Source: Opitutales bacterium
GTDB taxonomy: Bacteria; Verrucomicrobiota; Verrucomicrobiia; Opitutales; UBA953
Length of the DNA: 64,000 nt
Reading direction: 5' to 3'
Assembly (NCBI GenBank): GCA_009691685.1
Contig: SIAU01000002.1
Location: 1 to 64,000 of the forward strand
In this document: piece by piece, positions 1 to 10,657 of the stretch
Position numbering within the stretch: position 1 is the stretch's first letter
How the letters are laid out: every line of letters begins with the position of its first letter
Position numbers and translations under genes: made by a program
The notes under the pieces: generated by a model
Told to the model about the DNA's origin: nothing
What the model saw: the letters and a program-made list of their open reading frames with translations, nothing else
Databases searched by the model: none

Positions 1-1
1 T

Positions 2-562
2 GGTCTTTCCAATGAAATTCTAGAAGCGGCTTTTGTGCCCTTTCAAATTCACTCAATCGAAAAAGATAAAGATGAAACCGTCCGCCTCGCTCGCGTGGCT
101 GAACATATTCTCGACTCCGAAGAATTACTTTTCGCTCTCCCTAATGTTAAAGATGGCGAAAAAGGCTCTTATGCTGATTTTCTCGAACACATTACTCGTC
201 TTCGCGTAAAATTTATTAATGACACGATCAAGTTAGAGCAGAAGTTAACCATCGAAGACGTTGATGAACAATTGAGCGATCTGCGCAATCAGGCTTTGAT
301 TGAAGGTCGTGATATCCATCCCTTCGAAGAAATTACGGATATTTTAGAATTCGTTCCTGCCGGACATGAAGTACCGACGGACGACGACGATGATGATAAG
401 CCTGTGCGTCCTACTTCCGCGGCTGAAGAAATTACCGACTTACCTGAAGTTGAAGATGACGATAAGCTGAATAAGGAATTGAAGTGGGACGAAGAAGAGC
501 GCCCCGAGGACATGGAAGGCGAAGAAGGCGGCGAATCACGTGGCAGCAGCCGCCGTCGCTAA
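2..562 (+). CDS. C-terminal part of an unidentified protein with a very acidic tail (truncated by window start)
   Basis: Frame is open from base 2 to the TAA at 560-562; tail is D/E-rich and ends GGESRGSSRRR; no domain recognised. Confidence 0.6.
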   Translation, partial: GLSNEILEAAFVPFQIHSIEKDKDETVRLARVAEHILDSEELLFALPNVKDGEKGSYADFLEHITRLRVKFINDTIKLEQKLTIEDVDEQLSDLRNQALIEGRDIHPFEEITDILEFVPAGHEVPTDDDDDDKPVRPTSAAEEITDLPEVEDDDKLNKELKWDEEERPEDMEGEEGGESRGSSRRR

Positions 563-574
563 TCTTTAAGGCCT

Positions 575-2194
575 TCAGCTGACACTTTTTTGTCTTCGTC
601 GCCCAATATAGGCGAAGGCAAAAAACAGTCCGCCTATCGCTACCGCCCAATCGCCGTGCTGAACCCAAAAGGTTTCCGGCTGATGTTTTTGAGTGAATAG
701 CGGGCCAACCACGGCTTGTCCTGCAAAATAGATACTCTCGTTTTGAGTCATCGCCTTGGCTTGGCCGAAGCGATTGATGGTTCCACTCCAGCCAGCATTG
801 CCACATCGAATCACGGGTAGTCCGGTGGAGGCTGCTATCAAAATGGAGTGAGCGTTATGTTGGTAGGCACCTGCTTCGCGACCATACCAAGCATCGTTCG
901 TTACGACCACGAGGAGATTGGCGCCAGCGAGTGCATGCTCGCGCGCGAGTTCCGGAAAAACATCTTCGTAGCAGATGAGTGCTCCCGCAATAGCGGTTTG
1001 TCCTTTGCGATTGGTGATTGGAAATAAATTCGGACCACGCCCCGCCACACAGTCTTCGCTAATCGGGACAACTTTTCTGAGTGGTAGAATCGTCGCGAAC
1101 GGTACGTATTCACCGAAGGGTACTAAATGGCGTTTAGAATAAATCGGTCGCTGTAATCCTTCCGACGTAATCACGGCGACGCTGTTGGTGTAACCGGTTT
1201 TTTCTTTATCGATGGTCCCAATGATGAGCGGCGTATCGGTTTTAATCACTAAACGTGTTAGGAGATTTACATACGGCTGACTGGCCAAGGAGATGGGCAG
1301 GGCAGCTTCGGGCCATAAAATAAAATCAGGACGTTCACCTTTGGCGTTGGGCTGACTGGCTGTAAAAGTGAGTGACTCAATTTTTTCGATGTGATCTTGT
1401 AGTCGGACTGAATCCCATTTCGCATTAGGATCGAAATCGGTTTGTACGACTCCGGCGGTAAATGGAATTAAATCGGCTCGCGTGACTAAACTTTCACTGC
1501 AGGCGATGAAACCAAAAACCACAGGTGATAAACAAAGATAAAGTTCTGGCGTGAGACGACTGAACCAGCTTAAAGGATTAACGGCTCTCAGGTTAGATTG
1601 GGTCGTAACTTTAAGTCGAAATATCCAACTGGCGAATCCGAGATTAATGAGAACAAGAAGGGCGGAAAGACCGTAAGGTCCGACCCATGCACACAGACTG
1701 AGTAACACGGCGTTACCTTCTTGGCTGGCTGAAAGTGGAAGCCAACCGAAGCCTGTTAAAAATTGCGAGCGAACCCATTCGAGTAATCCCCAGGCACCTG
1801 CTAAACCAATGAGATAGAGCAGACGAATGGGAAGTGAGGCATTTTCAGTCGCAGGAAAAATCCAACGTAAGGCAATTAACCATAAAAATAAATACAGGGC
1901 GCAGTAGGCGGTCAGTAGCACTAAGCCGATATAACCCAGAGGCGGGTAGACGTGTCGTAGCCAGATGAGAAGTGCTATCCAAAGAATCCAACTGACGCCC
2001 CAGGCCGCTTGTCGCCAAATCTTCCAAGGTATTTTCTGAGTTGTTGCAAGAATCGCAGGGATCAGCGCGAAGAGTGCGACGAAGGGATGTCCGACGGGAC
2101 CAAATGAGAAAAATAACAACAAGCCGGTTAGACCTGTTCCCAGCCATGCGATCAGGACTGGCGATTTGAAGAGTGCGGGCCGCTCAAGGGTCAT
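575..2194 (-). CDS. lnt: Apolipoprotein N-acyltransferase
   Basis: N-terminal multi-TM region plus C-terminal CN-hydrolase domain (ILWPEAALP, LVPFGEYVPF, ICYEDVFPE, NDAWYG motifs). Confidence 0.93.
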   Translation of the reverse strand: MTLERPALFKSPVLIAWLGTGLTGLLLFFSFGPVGHPFVALFALIPAILATTQKIPWKIWRQAAWGVSWILWIALLIWLRHVYPPLGYIGLVLLTAYCALYLFLWLIALRWIFPATENASLPIRLLYLIGLAGAWGLLEWVRSQFLTGFGWLPLSASQEGNAVLLSLCAWVGPYGLSALLVLINLGFASWIFRLKVTTQSNLRAVNPLSWFSRLTPELYLCLSPVVFGFIACSESLVTRADLIPFTAGVVQTDFDPNAKWDSVRLQDHIEKIESLTFTASQPNAKGERPDFILWPEAALPISLASQPYVNLLTRLVIKTDTPLIIGTIDKEKTGYTNSVAVITSEGLQRPIYSKRHLVPFGEYVPFATILPLRKVVPISEDCVAGRGPNLFPITNRKGQTAIAGALICYEDVFPELAREHALAGANLLVVVTNDAWYGREAGAYQHNAHSILIAASTGLPVIRCGNAGWSGTINRFGQAKAMTQNESIYFAGQAVVGPLFTQKHQPETFWVQHGDWAVAIGGLFFAFAYIGRRRQKSVS

Positions 2195-5187
2195 TCGGCT
2201 ACAGGTTCAATAACTTCCCAGCCCTCTTCGCGAACGAGCACTTCAGCTTTTTTCCATTTCATTTCTTGGACGTCGTTACCTTTGCGAATTTTCACCACGT
2301 CATTGCGACCGATTTTGGGAGTCGCGCGACGGAACGGTTCTGCTTTCGACTGATTGTCGGAAGTTTGACTTGCGGAGTCTTCCGGTGTACCTGGCTCGGC
2401 GGGTCTGGTGGCGATGGCACGTCCTTGGGCTGAGCGCAGTAAAGATTCGAGAGCTTCCATCGATGAAGCGGTGCGGAAAAGTCCGGAGCAAACTTCAGAG
2501 CGTAGTTGGCGCATTAAATCAGAGAAAGTACGATAAGCTTCAGTTTTGTACTCATTTAATGGGTCTTTTTGGGCGTAGCCACGGAGGCCGACGGCGCGAC
2601 GGAGTTCGTCCATATCGGTCAAATGATTCTGCCAATTTTTATCAATCGCCCGAATTAAAAGATGACGTTCTAGATAATGCAGAGCTTCTTTTGATTCATA
2701 TTTTTCGCGACTCTCTTGCAGCTCGTTAATTTTCTTCATGATATAAGCGGCTGCTAAATCACGATTCAGCGTAAGAATTTCATCAATCGCGATGCGAATG
2801 GGGAAGCATTGTGAAAACCAAGAAAGAAAAACTTCGGCACCTTCGCGGTCCGCCATGCGATGGCTATCGGGATAAATTAAATTAACCCGCTCTTCGACTT
2901 CTTCAGCGATGACTTCGAGGATGTTTTTGCGGGTATTGGCATCGACCAATGAACGATTTCTTAGGCCGTAGATGATCTGACGCTGATAATTGAGCACGTC
3001 GTCATATTGTAAGAGACGTTTACGTTGAGAGTAATTCTGACCTTCGACGCGCTTTTGGGCGGTGCCGATGGAACGATTCAGTAAAGGGTGTTCGAGGGGC
3101 TCACCTTCTTTAAAAGATTTCTCTAAGAGCGATGAAATAATGCCTGCGTTCGAGAAGAGGCGCATTAAGTCGTCTTCGAGCGCGATTAAAAATCGGGAAC
3201 GACCAGGGTCGCCTTGACGGGAGCAACGGCCGCGCAATTGGCGATCCACGCGACGCGATTCGTGGCGCTCGGTGCCGAGTACGAAGAGTCCGCCGAGTTC
3301 TCGCACCCCTTCACCCAAACGAATGTCGGTTCCGCGTCCGGCCATATTGGTCGCAATAGTTACCGCGCCTTTTTGGCCGGCCATGGCGATAATATCGGCT
3401 TCTTGTTCGTGGTGTTTAGCGTTGAGTACCTTGTGTGGAATTTTTGCATTGGTGAGCATTCGACTTAAGGTTTCGGAAGCTTCAACGGAAGCGGTACCGA
3501 CCAAGACGGGCTGACCTTTTGTATATGATTCGCTAATTTGTTTTATCGAATAACTATATTTTTCACGACGCGTTTTAAAAACAATATCATTTTCATCGAT
3601 GCGAATGCAGTTTCGATGGGCGGGGATGGTCACCACCGTGAGACCATAGATTTCATGGAATTCAGTGGCTTCGGTTTCGGCTGTACCCGTCATGCCGGCC
3701 AACTTTTGGTACATGCGGAAATAATTTTGAATGGTGATGGTCGCGTACGTTTTATTTTCTTTTTCCAGGGCGACCCCTTCTTTGGCTTCGATCGCTTGGT
3801 GGAGTCCATCGCTCCAGCGACGACCGGCCATAATGCGTCCCGTATTCTCGTCGACGATCATGACCTTATCTTCTTGAACCACGTAATGACGGTCTTTTTC
3901 GTAGAGCGCGAAGGCTTTGAGTAATTGGCCAATCGCGTGAATATCTTCCGAAACTTGAACGTAGGCCGCTTCAGCTTGGGTGCGTAATTCGTTACGTTTT
4001 TCTACGGTCAGCGATTCATCTTTATCTAATTCAACATAGCGCGTCGGTAAATCAGGTAAAACGAAAGCATCCGGTTCACCGGGGCGTAAGGTGTCGCGCC
4101 CGAGTTGAGTGAGATCCGATTCATGATTCCGCTCGCTGATGGAGAAGTACAAACGCTCCTTGAGATAGTAGCGGCGATCTTTTTCGACTTCGCTCGCCAG
4201 ATTACCTTCAAAAGATTCGAGTACTTTTCGCCAGCGCCCCACTTCCATCAAGCGGCTGAAGGATTTATTGCGCGGCATCCCGTGGGCGGTGAGCCAGAGT
4301 TTATCTAAGGTGTCTTGGGAAGGTTCTTTATTTTCAGGAACTTTTTTTAGTTCGGCTTCGACTTCATTGATGATGCGTGTGACCAACTTAGTTTGTAATT
4401 CAAAAAGTTTATTGACGGGTTCAACCAAACGAGGAAAAGCGGGTTCGCGTTCTTCGGTGGTGGGTCCGGAAATAATCAGTGGGGTGCGTGCTTCATCGAT
4501 GAGAATTGAGTCGATTTCGTCGACGATACAGAAGTAGTGACCGCGTTGCACTTGTTCTTTGGCGGCTAAGGCCATGCCGTTGTCCCGCAAGTAATCGAAA
4601 CCAAATTCCGAAGCGGTTCCATAAGTAATATCGCAAGCGTAGGCTTGCTGGCGTTCTTCGTTACCCATTTGATTTTGGATACAGCCCACGGTTAGGCCGA
4701 GCCAGCGATAGAGGTGGCCGATCCACTCGGAGTCACGACGCGCCAAGTAATCATTCACCGTAATCAGTTGGCAGTTTTTCCCCGTGAGTGCGTTGAGGTA
4801 AAGGGGAAGTGAGGCGACTAAAGTTTTGCCTTCGCCGGTGGCCATTTCGGCAATTTTATTTTGGTGGAGAGCAATACCGCCGACTAACTGAACGTCGAAG
4901 TGCACCATTTCCCAGTTTAACTCATGTTCGCAGACCATGGCTTTGGTACCGCAGAGTCGGCGGGCAGCATTTTTAACGACGGCAAAAGCTTCGGGTAAAA
5001 GGGCGTCTAATTTTTCGCCTTTGGCCAAACGCGCTTTGAATTCGGCTGTCTTGGCACGGACCTGTTCGTCGGAAAGTTTCTGGTATTCTAGCTCCAGAGC
5101 ATTGATGCGCTTAACGATGGGGGCGCACTTGCGGAGAAAACTCCGATTGTGGCTACCAACAAAGAGTTTGAGGATGCTTTGGAACAT
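2191..5187 (-). CDS. secA: Preprotein translocase subunit SecA (start probably MFQSILKLF; the ORF extends to 5238)
   Basis: SecA motifs: MATGEGKT, VNDYLARRDSEW, IVDEIDSILIDEARTPLIISG, NMAGRGTDI; 4-bp overlap with lnt. Confidence 0.97.
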   Translation of the reverse strand: MFQSILKLFVGSHNRSFLRKCAPIVKRINALELEYQKLSDEQVRAKTAEFKARLAKGEKLDALLPEAFAVVKNAARRLCGTKAMVCEHELNWEMVHFDVQLVGGIALHQNKIAEMATGEGKTLVASLPLYLNALTGKNCQLITVNDYLARRDSEWIGHLYRWLGLTVGCIQNQMGNEERQQAYACDITYGTASEFGFDYLRDNGMALAAKEQVQRGHYFCIVDEIDSILIDEARTPLIISGPTTEEREPAFPRLVEPVNKLFELQTKLVTRIINEVEAELKKVPENKEPSQDTLDKLWLTAHGMPRNKSFSRLMEVGRWRKVLESFEGNLASEVEKDRRYYLKERLYFSISERNHESDLTQLGRDTLRPGEPDAFVLPDLPTRYVELDKDESLTVEKRNELRTQAEAAYVQVSEDIHAIGQLLKAFALYEKDRHYVVQEDKVMIVDENTGRIMAGRRWSDGLHQAIEAKEGVALEKENKTYATITIQNYFRMYQKLAGMTGTAETEATEFHEIYGLTVVTIPAHRNCIRIDENDIVFKTRREKYSYSIKQISESYTKGQPVLVGTASVEASETLSRMLTNAKIPHKVLNAKHHEQEADIIAMAGQKGAVTIATNMAGRGTDIRLGEGVRELGGLFVLGTERHESRRVDRQLRGRCSRQGDPGRSRFLIALEDDLMRLFSNAGIISSLLEKSFKEGEPLEHPLLNRSIGTAQKRVEGQNYSQRKRLLQYDDVLNYQRQIIYGLRNRSLVDANTRKNILEVIAEEVEERVNLIYPDSHRMADREGAEVFLSWFSQCFPIRIAIDEILTLNRDLAAAYIMKKINELQESREKYESKEALHYLERHLLIRAIDKNWQNHLTDMDELRRAVGLRGYAQKDPLNEYKTEAYRTFSDLMRQLRSEVCSGLFRTASSMEALESLLRSAQGRAIATRPAEPGTPEDSASQTSDNQSKAEPFRRATPKIGRNDVVKIRKGNDVQEMKWKKAEVLVREEGWEVIEPVAE

Positions 5188-5387
5188 AGGGGACCGGAGG
5201 CGAAACTTAGCAAACCCTCGGTAGAAAAGGCGAGCCAAAGCCCCTGTAGTTCAAATAATAAATGGGGGTAAATAAGCCCAGAGTGGGCTGATTTCGGCTA
5301 AAAAGTTCGATTTATTGGGCGTTTCGACCCCTTTACGGTCCCTCTGGACACCTGGGCTTTGGGTGGCGTAGGGTTGGATAACTCCCC

Positions 5388-6158
5388 GTGCTAAAGCTTT
5401 TATTCAAGTCATTAAGTGTTTTCGCCCTGTTCGTCGGCGGAGCAGTGAGCGCGGCGGAAAGTCCCAAGGTGGTAATTTGGAAATTTGATGATGTGCGAGC
5501 GGGAGAAAAAGCTCGGTTGCTACCAGGATTTAAAAAAGTGAGCGCTTGGGCTGTAAAAAATAAAACCGTTATTTCGATGGGCGTGATCTGTGATTCCTTG
5601 GCCAATCCGAATACTGATGATGTTGCGTGGATAAAGAAGAATGCAATCGAGAATGGTGGCTGTGTCGAATTTTGGTTACACGCCTGGGATCACAAGAAAA
5701 TTAAAAAACCCGATGGCACTGAGGGCTCTGAATTTAATGGTCCAGATTTAGAAACTCAGAAAAAGTATTTTAAAGACGCTTGTGATATTTTTAATAAAAA
5801 TACACAACTCACGTTCAACACTTTTGGGGCACCCTATAATCAGAGCGACGAAAATACGGCGACGGCGATGGATATTTGTCCGAATCTGACGAACTGGTTT
5901 TTCGGACCCAAAGATAAGAAGCGTCGGGTTTTGGCGCGTTCAATTAACATGGAGGTGACGACGGGGAAGGTGAGTTACGACAAATTCGCGGATGCCTATA
6001 AAGCCAAGACACCGGCTAGTCCTCTGGTTTTACAGGGTCACGTCGGCCAGTGGGATGACCAATCCTATAAGGATTTTGTTAAAATTGCTGATTTTCTGAG
6101 CAAAGAAGGTTGGATCGCCAAAACACCCAGACAATGGGCGGAGTCGCTCAAAAAATAA
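5388..6158 (+). CDS. Secreted polysaccharide-deacetylase-like / DUF2334-like protein
   Basis: GTG start, signal peptide, WKFDDVRAG and later H-containing motifs (WLHAWDHKK, LQGHVGQW) resembling NodB-like deacetylase folds. Confidence 0.6.
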   Translation: MLKLLFKSLSVFALFVGGAVSAAESPKVVIWKFDDVRAGEKARLLPGFKKVSAWAVKNKTVISMGVICDSLANPNTDDVAWIKKNAIENGGCVEFWLHAWDHKKIKKPDGTEGSEFNGPDLETQKKYFKDACDIFNKNTQLTFNTFGAPYNQSDENTATAMDICPNLTNWFFGPKDKKRRVLARSINMEVTTGKVSYDKFADAYKAKTPASPLVLQGHVGQWDDQSYKDFVKIADFLSKEGWIAKTPRQWAESLKK

Positions 6159-6247
6159 TTTTGCAGCATCGATGTCAGACCCAAACACGTGAAGCTTGAT
6201 TTTCTGTCTTGCCGTTACCTCAATCCACTCAAAATTAAAAACTCTTT

Positions 6248-7177
6248 ATGGCTGAAAACGTTTTAATTTTAGGAACGGGATGTGCGGGACTGACCGCTGC
6301 GATTTATGCTGCTCGTGCAGGGTTAAGTCCACTGGTTCTCGAGGGCGGCCAGCCCGGCGGTCAATTGACCACGACTTCCGAGGTCGAAAATTTCCCCGGT
6401 TTTGTGCACGGGGTGGATGGTAATGAATTAATTACTAATATGAAAGCTCAGGCGGAACGCTTCGGTGCACGTTTTGCTTGGGATCGCATTGAGAAGGTAG
6501 ATTTTTCTGGAGCCACTAAAAAACTCGTCGGCGGCGAAGCGACCTATGAAGCCAAGGCGGTTATTATTGCGACAGGGGCCTCGCCTCGACTCATGGGCAT
6601 TCCTGGTGAGATGGAATACTACGGCGGTAATGGAGTGACCACCTGTGCTACCTGTGATGGTGCGTTTTATCGCAACGTACCGGTCGTCGTGGTGGGTGGT
6701 GGTGACACGGCTTGTGAAGAAGCTTTATTTTTAACCCGTTTTGCCTCCAAAGTAATTTTAGTTCATCGTCGTGATAAATTCCGTGCTTCTGAAATCATGG
6801 TACAGCGCGTGAAGTCTCACGAAAAAATCGAACTCGCACTCAATTGCACACCGCTTGAAATTTTAGGGGGCGCGGATGGTAAAGTTCATACCATTAAAGT
6901 GAAAGAGGCGGACGGAAAAACCCGTGAAATCCCCTGTAAATGTGTGTTTATTGCCATCGGACACATTCCTAATTCCAAACCCTTTACTCCTGCCTTAAAG
7001 GTTGATGATAACGGTTACCTTGTCGCTGAAGCCAATACCGTGAATACTCAAGTCCCTGGTGTTTTCGTGGCGGGTGATTGTTCGGATCACGTTTATCGTC
7101 AAGCCATCACCGCGGCAGGGATGGGTTGTCGTGCCGCGATTGAGGCTGAACGTTGGTTGTCGGAGCACGCTTCATAA
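6248..7177 (+). CDS. trxB: Thioredoxin reductase
   Basis: FAD motif [16 protein letters not shown], redox CATCDG, NAD motif [13 protein letters not shown]-terminal [10 protein letters not shown]. Confidence 0.96.
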   Translation: MAENVLILGTGCAGLTAAIYAARAGLSPLVLEGGQPGGQLTTTSEVENFPGFVHGVDGNELITNMKAQAERFGARFAWDRIEKVDFSGATKKLVGGEATYEAKAVIIATGASPRLMGIPGEMEYYGGNGVTTCATCDGAFYRNVPVVVVGGGDTACEEALFLTRFASKVILVHRRDKFRASEIMVQRVKSHEKIELALNCTPLEILGGADGKVHTIKVKEADGKTREIPCKCVFIAIGHIPNSKPFTPALKVDDNGYLVAEANTVNTQVPGVFVAGDCSDHVYRQAITAAGMGCRAAIEAERWLSEHAS

Positions 7178-7186
7178 TTAACCCAT

Positions 7187-7216
7187 AAAAAAAGGTGCGG
7201 AGTCCGCACCTTTTTT
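7187..7216. terminator. Bidirectional intrinsic terminator between convergent trxB and ilvB
   Basis: aaaaaaaggtgcgg-agt-ccgcacctttttt hairpin flanked by A/T runs. Confidence 0.9.
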
Positions 7217-7235
7217 ATTTCTAAGAGAAGTGTGA

Positions 7236-9044
7236 TTACTTCGTGAGAATTTCCATGGCCGATTTCTTCTGAGGAATAAACGGCAACACGTGTTCGGTGT
7301 AAGGAACAACGACATCGAGTAAGTAGGGACCGTCGTGATCGAGCATTTCGCGAATCGCATCGCGGAGTTCTTCGCGCTTCATTACCTGGCGTGCTTTAAT
7401 ACCGAAGCCATTAGCAATCTTAACGAAGTCAGGATAGAGTCCGCTTGGATTATCGGGGCTACCGATATTGGAAGCGTCACCTAAGATGGTATGTCCGCGA
7501 ACGCCGGCGTAGAAGCGATCTTCCCACTGCACCACCATGCCCAAGTGTTGATTATTAAGGATGAGAATTTTGGCGTTAATCTTTTCAATTTTCATACACG
7601 CCAATTCTTGAATATTCATTAAGAATGAGCCGTCGCCATCGATATCGATGACCTGCTTTTTGGGGCAAGCCACTTTAGCGCCGATCGCAGCGGGCAGGCC
7701 GAAGCCCATCGTTCCAGCGCCTAATGAGCTAATGAAAGTGCGTGGTTTATTGAATTGGTAGTATTGCGGGGCCCACATTTGGTGTTGGCCCACGCCCGTT
7801 GAAATAATCGCTTCACCTTTGGTTTCCTCGTAGAGGGCTTCGACGGCTTCTTGAGGTAAGATATGCTTTGAGCCCTTGCGATCGTAAGTGAAAGGGAAGG
7901 GGTGTTCCTTTTTCCAGCCATTGATGGTGGTGTACCACTTTTTGAGATCAGGCTTTTTAAAATTCTTTTTGGTCAGTGCCGCGAGGCGTTTGAGCGCGTG
8001 CTTCACGTCGGAGTGAATCGGATAGTCTGCGAATTTATTTTTATGGTGTTCGGAGCGATCGATGTCGATGTGGACAATCGTTGCGTCGGGCGCAAATTTT
8101 TCAATCGCCCCGGTGATACGGTCGTCAAAGCGCGCGCCGAGTACGATAAGTAAGTCGCTCTTACAAACGGCCCAGTTACCCGCAACGGTACCATGCATGC
8201 CGTACCAGTAGAGTGATTGTGGGTGATTGGCTGGGAAAGAACCCAAGCCCATGAGCGTAGAAGCTACTGGAATGTTAGTCGCTTCAGCGAATTCCATTAA
8301 CTCTTTGTGGGCGTCGCCCGAAAGAACACCGCCACCAATATAAAGAACTGGCTGTTTGGCTTTTTCGATTAAGCGAATAATCGTTTCGAATTGGGCGTCG
8401 CCAGGCTTGGGCGGAACGGCTAAACCAGGAATGGATACATCGTCGATTGACTTAGGAAATACGGGCACAAACTCCACTTGTTGTACGTCTTTAGGAATAT
8501 CGATAACTACAGGACCTGGGCGACCGGTAGTCGCAATTTTGAAAGCCTTATACATGATCATCGGCAACTCTTCGTAATTTAATACGAGGAAGGAGTGCTT
8601 CACGATGGGCAGAGTCATGCCATAGAAATCAGTTTCCTGGAAGGCGGCACGTCCGATGAATTGTTGGTAAACTTGTCCGGTGATGCAAATGAGCGGAATA
8701 CTATCCATGTGAGCATCGGCAATCGCGGTAACTAAATTGGTAGCACCTGGACCCGAGGTCGCCATACACACGCCAGGTTTGCCCGTGGCGCGAGAGTAAC
8801 CGTGAGCCATAAACGCTCCACCTTGTTCATGACGAGGAAGGATGGTACGAATTTTTTTGGAACGGGTGAGGCCTTGGTGAAGTTCCATCGAGGCACCACC
8901 TGGGTAAGCGAAGATCGTATCGACGCCGAGGTTCTCGAGGCAACGGACCATGACATCACAACCGCGCATTTTCACGCCGGTGATGGCGGAAGAGGTGGAT
9001 TTTGTTTTAGAGGTCGATTGCTTCGCAGCGTTCTTTTTTGTCAT
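7236..9044 (-). CDS. ilvB: Acetolactate synthase large subunit (biosynthetic type)
   Basis: TPP enzyme: [62 protein letters not shown]...NNQHLGMV. Confidence 0.95.
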   Translation of the reverse strand: MTKKNAAKQSTSKTKSTSSAITGVKMRGCDVMVRCLENLGVDTIFAYPGGASMELHQGLTRSKKIRTILPRHEQGGAFMAHGYSRATGKPGVCMATSGPGATNLVTAIADAHMDSIPLICITGQVYQQFIGRAAFQETDFYGMTLPIVKHSFLVLNYEELPMIMYKAFKIATTGRPGPVVIDIPKDVQQVEFVPVFPKSIDDVSIPGLAVPPKPGDAQFETIIRLIEKAKQPVLYIGGGVLSGDAHKELMEFAEATNIPVASTLMGLGSFPANHPQSLYWYGMHGTVAGNWAVCKSDLLIVLGARFDDRITGAIEKFAPDATIVHIDIDRSEHHKNKFADYPIHSDVKHALKRLAALTKKNFKKPDLKKWYTTINGWKKEHPFPFTYDRKGSKHILPQEAVEALYEETKGEAIISTGVGQHQMWAPQYYQFNKPRTFISSLGAGTMGFGLPAAIGAKVACPKKQVIDIDGDGSFLMNIQELACMKIEKINAKILILNNQHLGMVVQWEDRFYAGVRGHTILGDASNIGSPDNPSGLYPDFVKIANGFGIKARQVMKREELRDAIREMLDHDGPYLLDVVVPYTEHVLPFIPQKKSAMEILTK

Positions 9045-9189
9045 GGTCGAATGGCGGGATGTTTACCGCAGGGAATGGGTTAGAAAAGGTGTGCAAGGCG
9101 AAGGGGCAAGTGTGAATAACCTAGGAGGGTTAAAAACATCCGATTTAGCCTAATTAGACCGAAGTTAGACCCTGTTTTATGTCTAGAAT

Positions 9190-9996
9190 CTAGTGTTTAA
9201 TGTGCTTTAAACCGGCGACTGAAATAGGGGAGGTCATGCCAGCCTGCAGGTAGGCATGTCCCGCCACGACGGCTGATTGTAAATCTTTTCCCAGCGCGAG
9301 GTGCGCGGTGATGGCTGCGGATAAAGTGCAACCGCTTCCGTGAGTATCAATTTCTTTGATACGCTTCGCCTTTAGCACAAAAGTTTTTCCATCGGGCCAA
9401 GCGAGTACATCGATCAGTTCATCACCTTGCGCATGACCGCCTTTGAGTAAAAAAGGTACGCGATAAAGTTGAGCCAGTTCGCGGGCTTCTGCTACGCAGT
9501 GCACCCCGCCAACGGCAGTTTTACCCAATAAAATTGAGGCTTCATCGAGATTGGGGGTAACTAAAGCGGCTAAGGGTATCAGGTTTTTTTTGACCGCGTT
9601 AACGGCATCGGGTGACAAAAGACAGGCACCACTTGAGGCGACCATGACGGGATCAATCACGCTAGGAATTTTTGTTGAACTAATTAAGCGTGCGACCGCT
9701 TCGACGATTTCTGTATTCAGCAACATCCCTGTTTTAAGGGCGCGCGGCTGAAAATGGAGGATTACTTGTTGGCATTGCTCGATGACAAAGTCTGCTGGCG
9801 TAGCTTGAATTCCGCTGACTCCTGTTGGATTTTGAGCAGTTAAACAAGTGATGGCGGTGGTTCCGTAGACTCCATTCGCCGCAAATGTCAGCAAATCGAC
9901 CTGTATGCCCGCACCCGCGCCACTATCGGAACCGGCAATAGTGAGTGCCGAAGCTAACGCACTATTTTGGCTGTGATATTGATTATCGGATTTCAT
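9190..9996 (-). CDS. thiD: Hydroxymethylpyrimidine/phosphomethylpyrimidine kinase
   Basis: ALTIAGSDSGAGAGIQVDLLTF, TPNLDEASILLG, LLKGGHA, DTHGSGCTLSAAI. Confidence 0.94.
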   Translation of the reverse strand: MKSDNQYHSQNSALASALTIAGSDSGAGAGIQVDLLTFAANGVYGTTAITCLTAQNPTGVSGIQATPADFVIEQCQQVILHFQPRALKTGMLLNTEIVEAVARLISSTKIPSVIDPVMVASSGACLLSPDAVNAVKKNLIPLAALVTPNLDEASILLGKTAVGGVHCVAEARELAQLYRVPFLLKGGHAQGDELIDVLAWPDGKTFVLKAKRIKEIDTHGSGCTLSAAITAHLALGKDLQSAVVAGHAYLQAGMTSPISVAGLKHIKH

Positions 9997-10089
9997 TTTG
10001 AGACATAATTAGCCAGCCACCGCATTAAGTATTAATTGTTATTTGCCATTTGTATTATTTGCAATTTAGAAAGGTGAAAGCACACAAAA

Positions 10090-10455
10090 TTGAGCCCCGA
10101 TACTAAAAGTCCACCCCAACGGCGCTACATCACCTCCGATGCTCAGGCCGCTTTGGAACGTTTAGTCGTGGGCCGTGAGTGTAATAATTTTGATACTTTT
10201 AGTAGTGCTAGAAAAAGCATGGCTTATCTTATTTTATTAAAACTAGGTTTAATCAGTGCGACGGTTAAAGATGTTCCCGATCAATCCTACCCCGAGGTGA
10301 CTATTCTTAGTGTCACCCCGCTGGGACAGAGGACCTACGAGAATCAAATCAACTACAAGAAAAAGCCTTCCGCCAAAATCCCACAAATTTTAGTGGCATT
10401 AACTTTAGTCGGAATTGCCGTGATTATCACCCTGAAGTTTTTGAAAATCATCTAA
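10090..10455 (+). CDS. Hypothetical protein with C-terminal transmembrane helix
   Basis: 121-aa ORF in an otherwise empty gap; C-terminal ILVALTLVGIAVIITLKFLKII. Confidence 0.6.
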   Translation: MSPDTKSPPQRRYITSDAQAALERLVVGRECNNFDTFSSARKSMAYLILLKLGLISATVKDVPDQSYPEVTILSVTPLGQRTYENQINYKKKPSAKIPQILVALTLVGIAVIITLKFLKII

Positions 10456-10657
10456 GGTTTGGCCTGCCCTTAGACCTTTTGAATGGAGCGTTAAGATTTT
10501 CTAATGACCTATCTTTTTTTGGTGTTATGACCGAGGATGAAGGTTTTTTGAGCCCCCAAATCCGTTGACACCTTCGAGCGCTTTCTTCTTCTTTTAGTTC
10601 CCCCAATGTTCATCGGCTTGCCGTTGGACCGTGCAATTTCTCACACCTAACATCCCC

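Noticed and set aside
432-806. 124-aa minus-strand ORF overlapping the acidic protein and lnt
   Set aside because: Spans the boundary of two better-supported genes; composition is frame-shadow-like with no recognisable motif
3538-3924. 128-aa ORF antisense to secA
   Set aside because: Fully inside secA on the opposite strand; no independent support
7236-9044. Unusual absence of ilvN next to ilvB
   Set aside because: ilvN may be elsewhere; the ACT protein at 24754-25212 cannot be assigned as ilvN from sequence alone
9060-9120. Possible octamer-family remnant upstream of ilvB (aggtgtgcaaggcgaaggggcaagtgtg)
   Set aside because: Does not keep the 8-bp phase or the AGGGGACA opening unit
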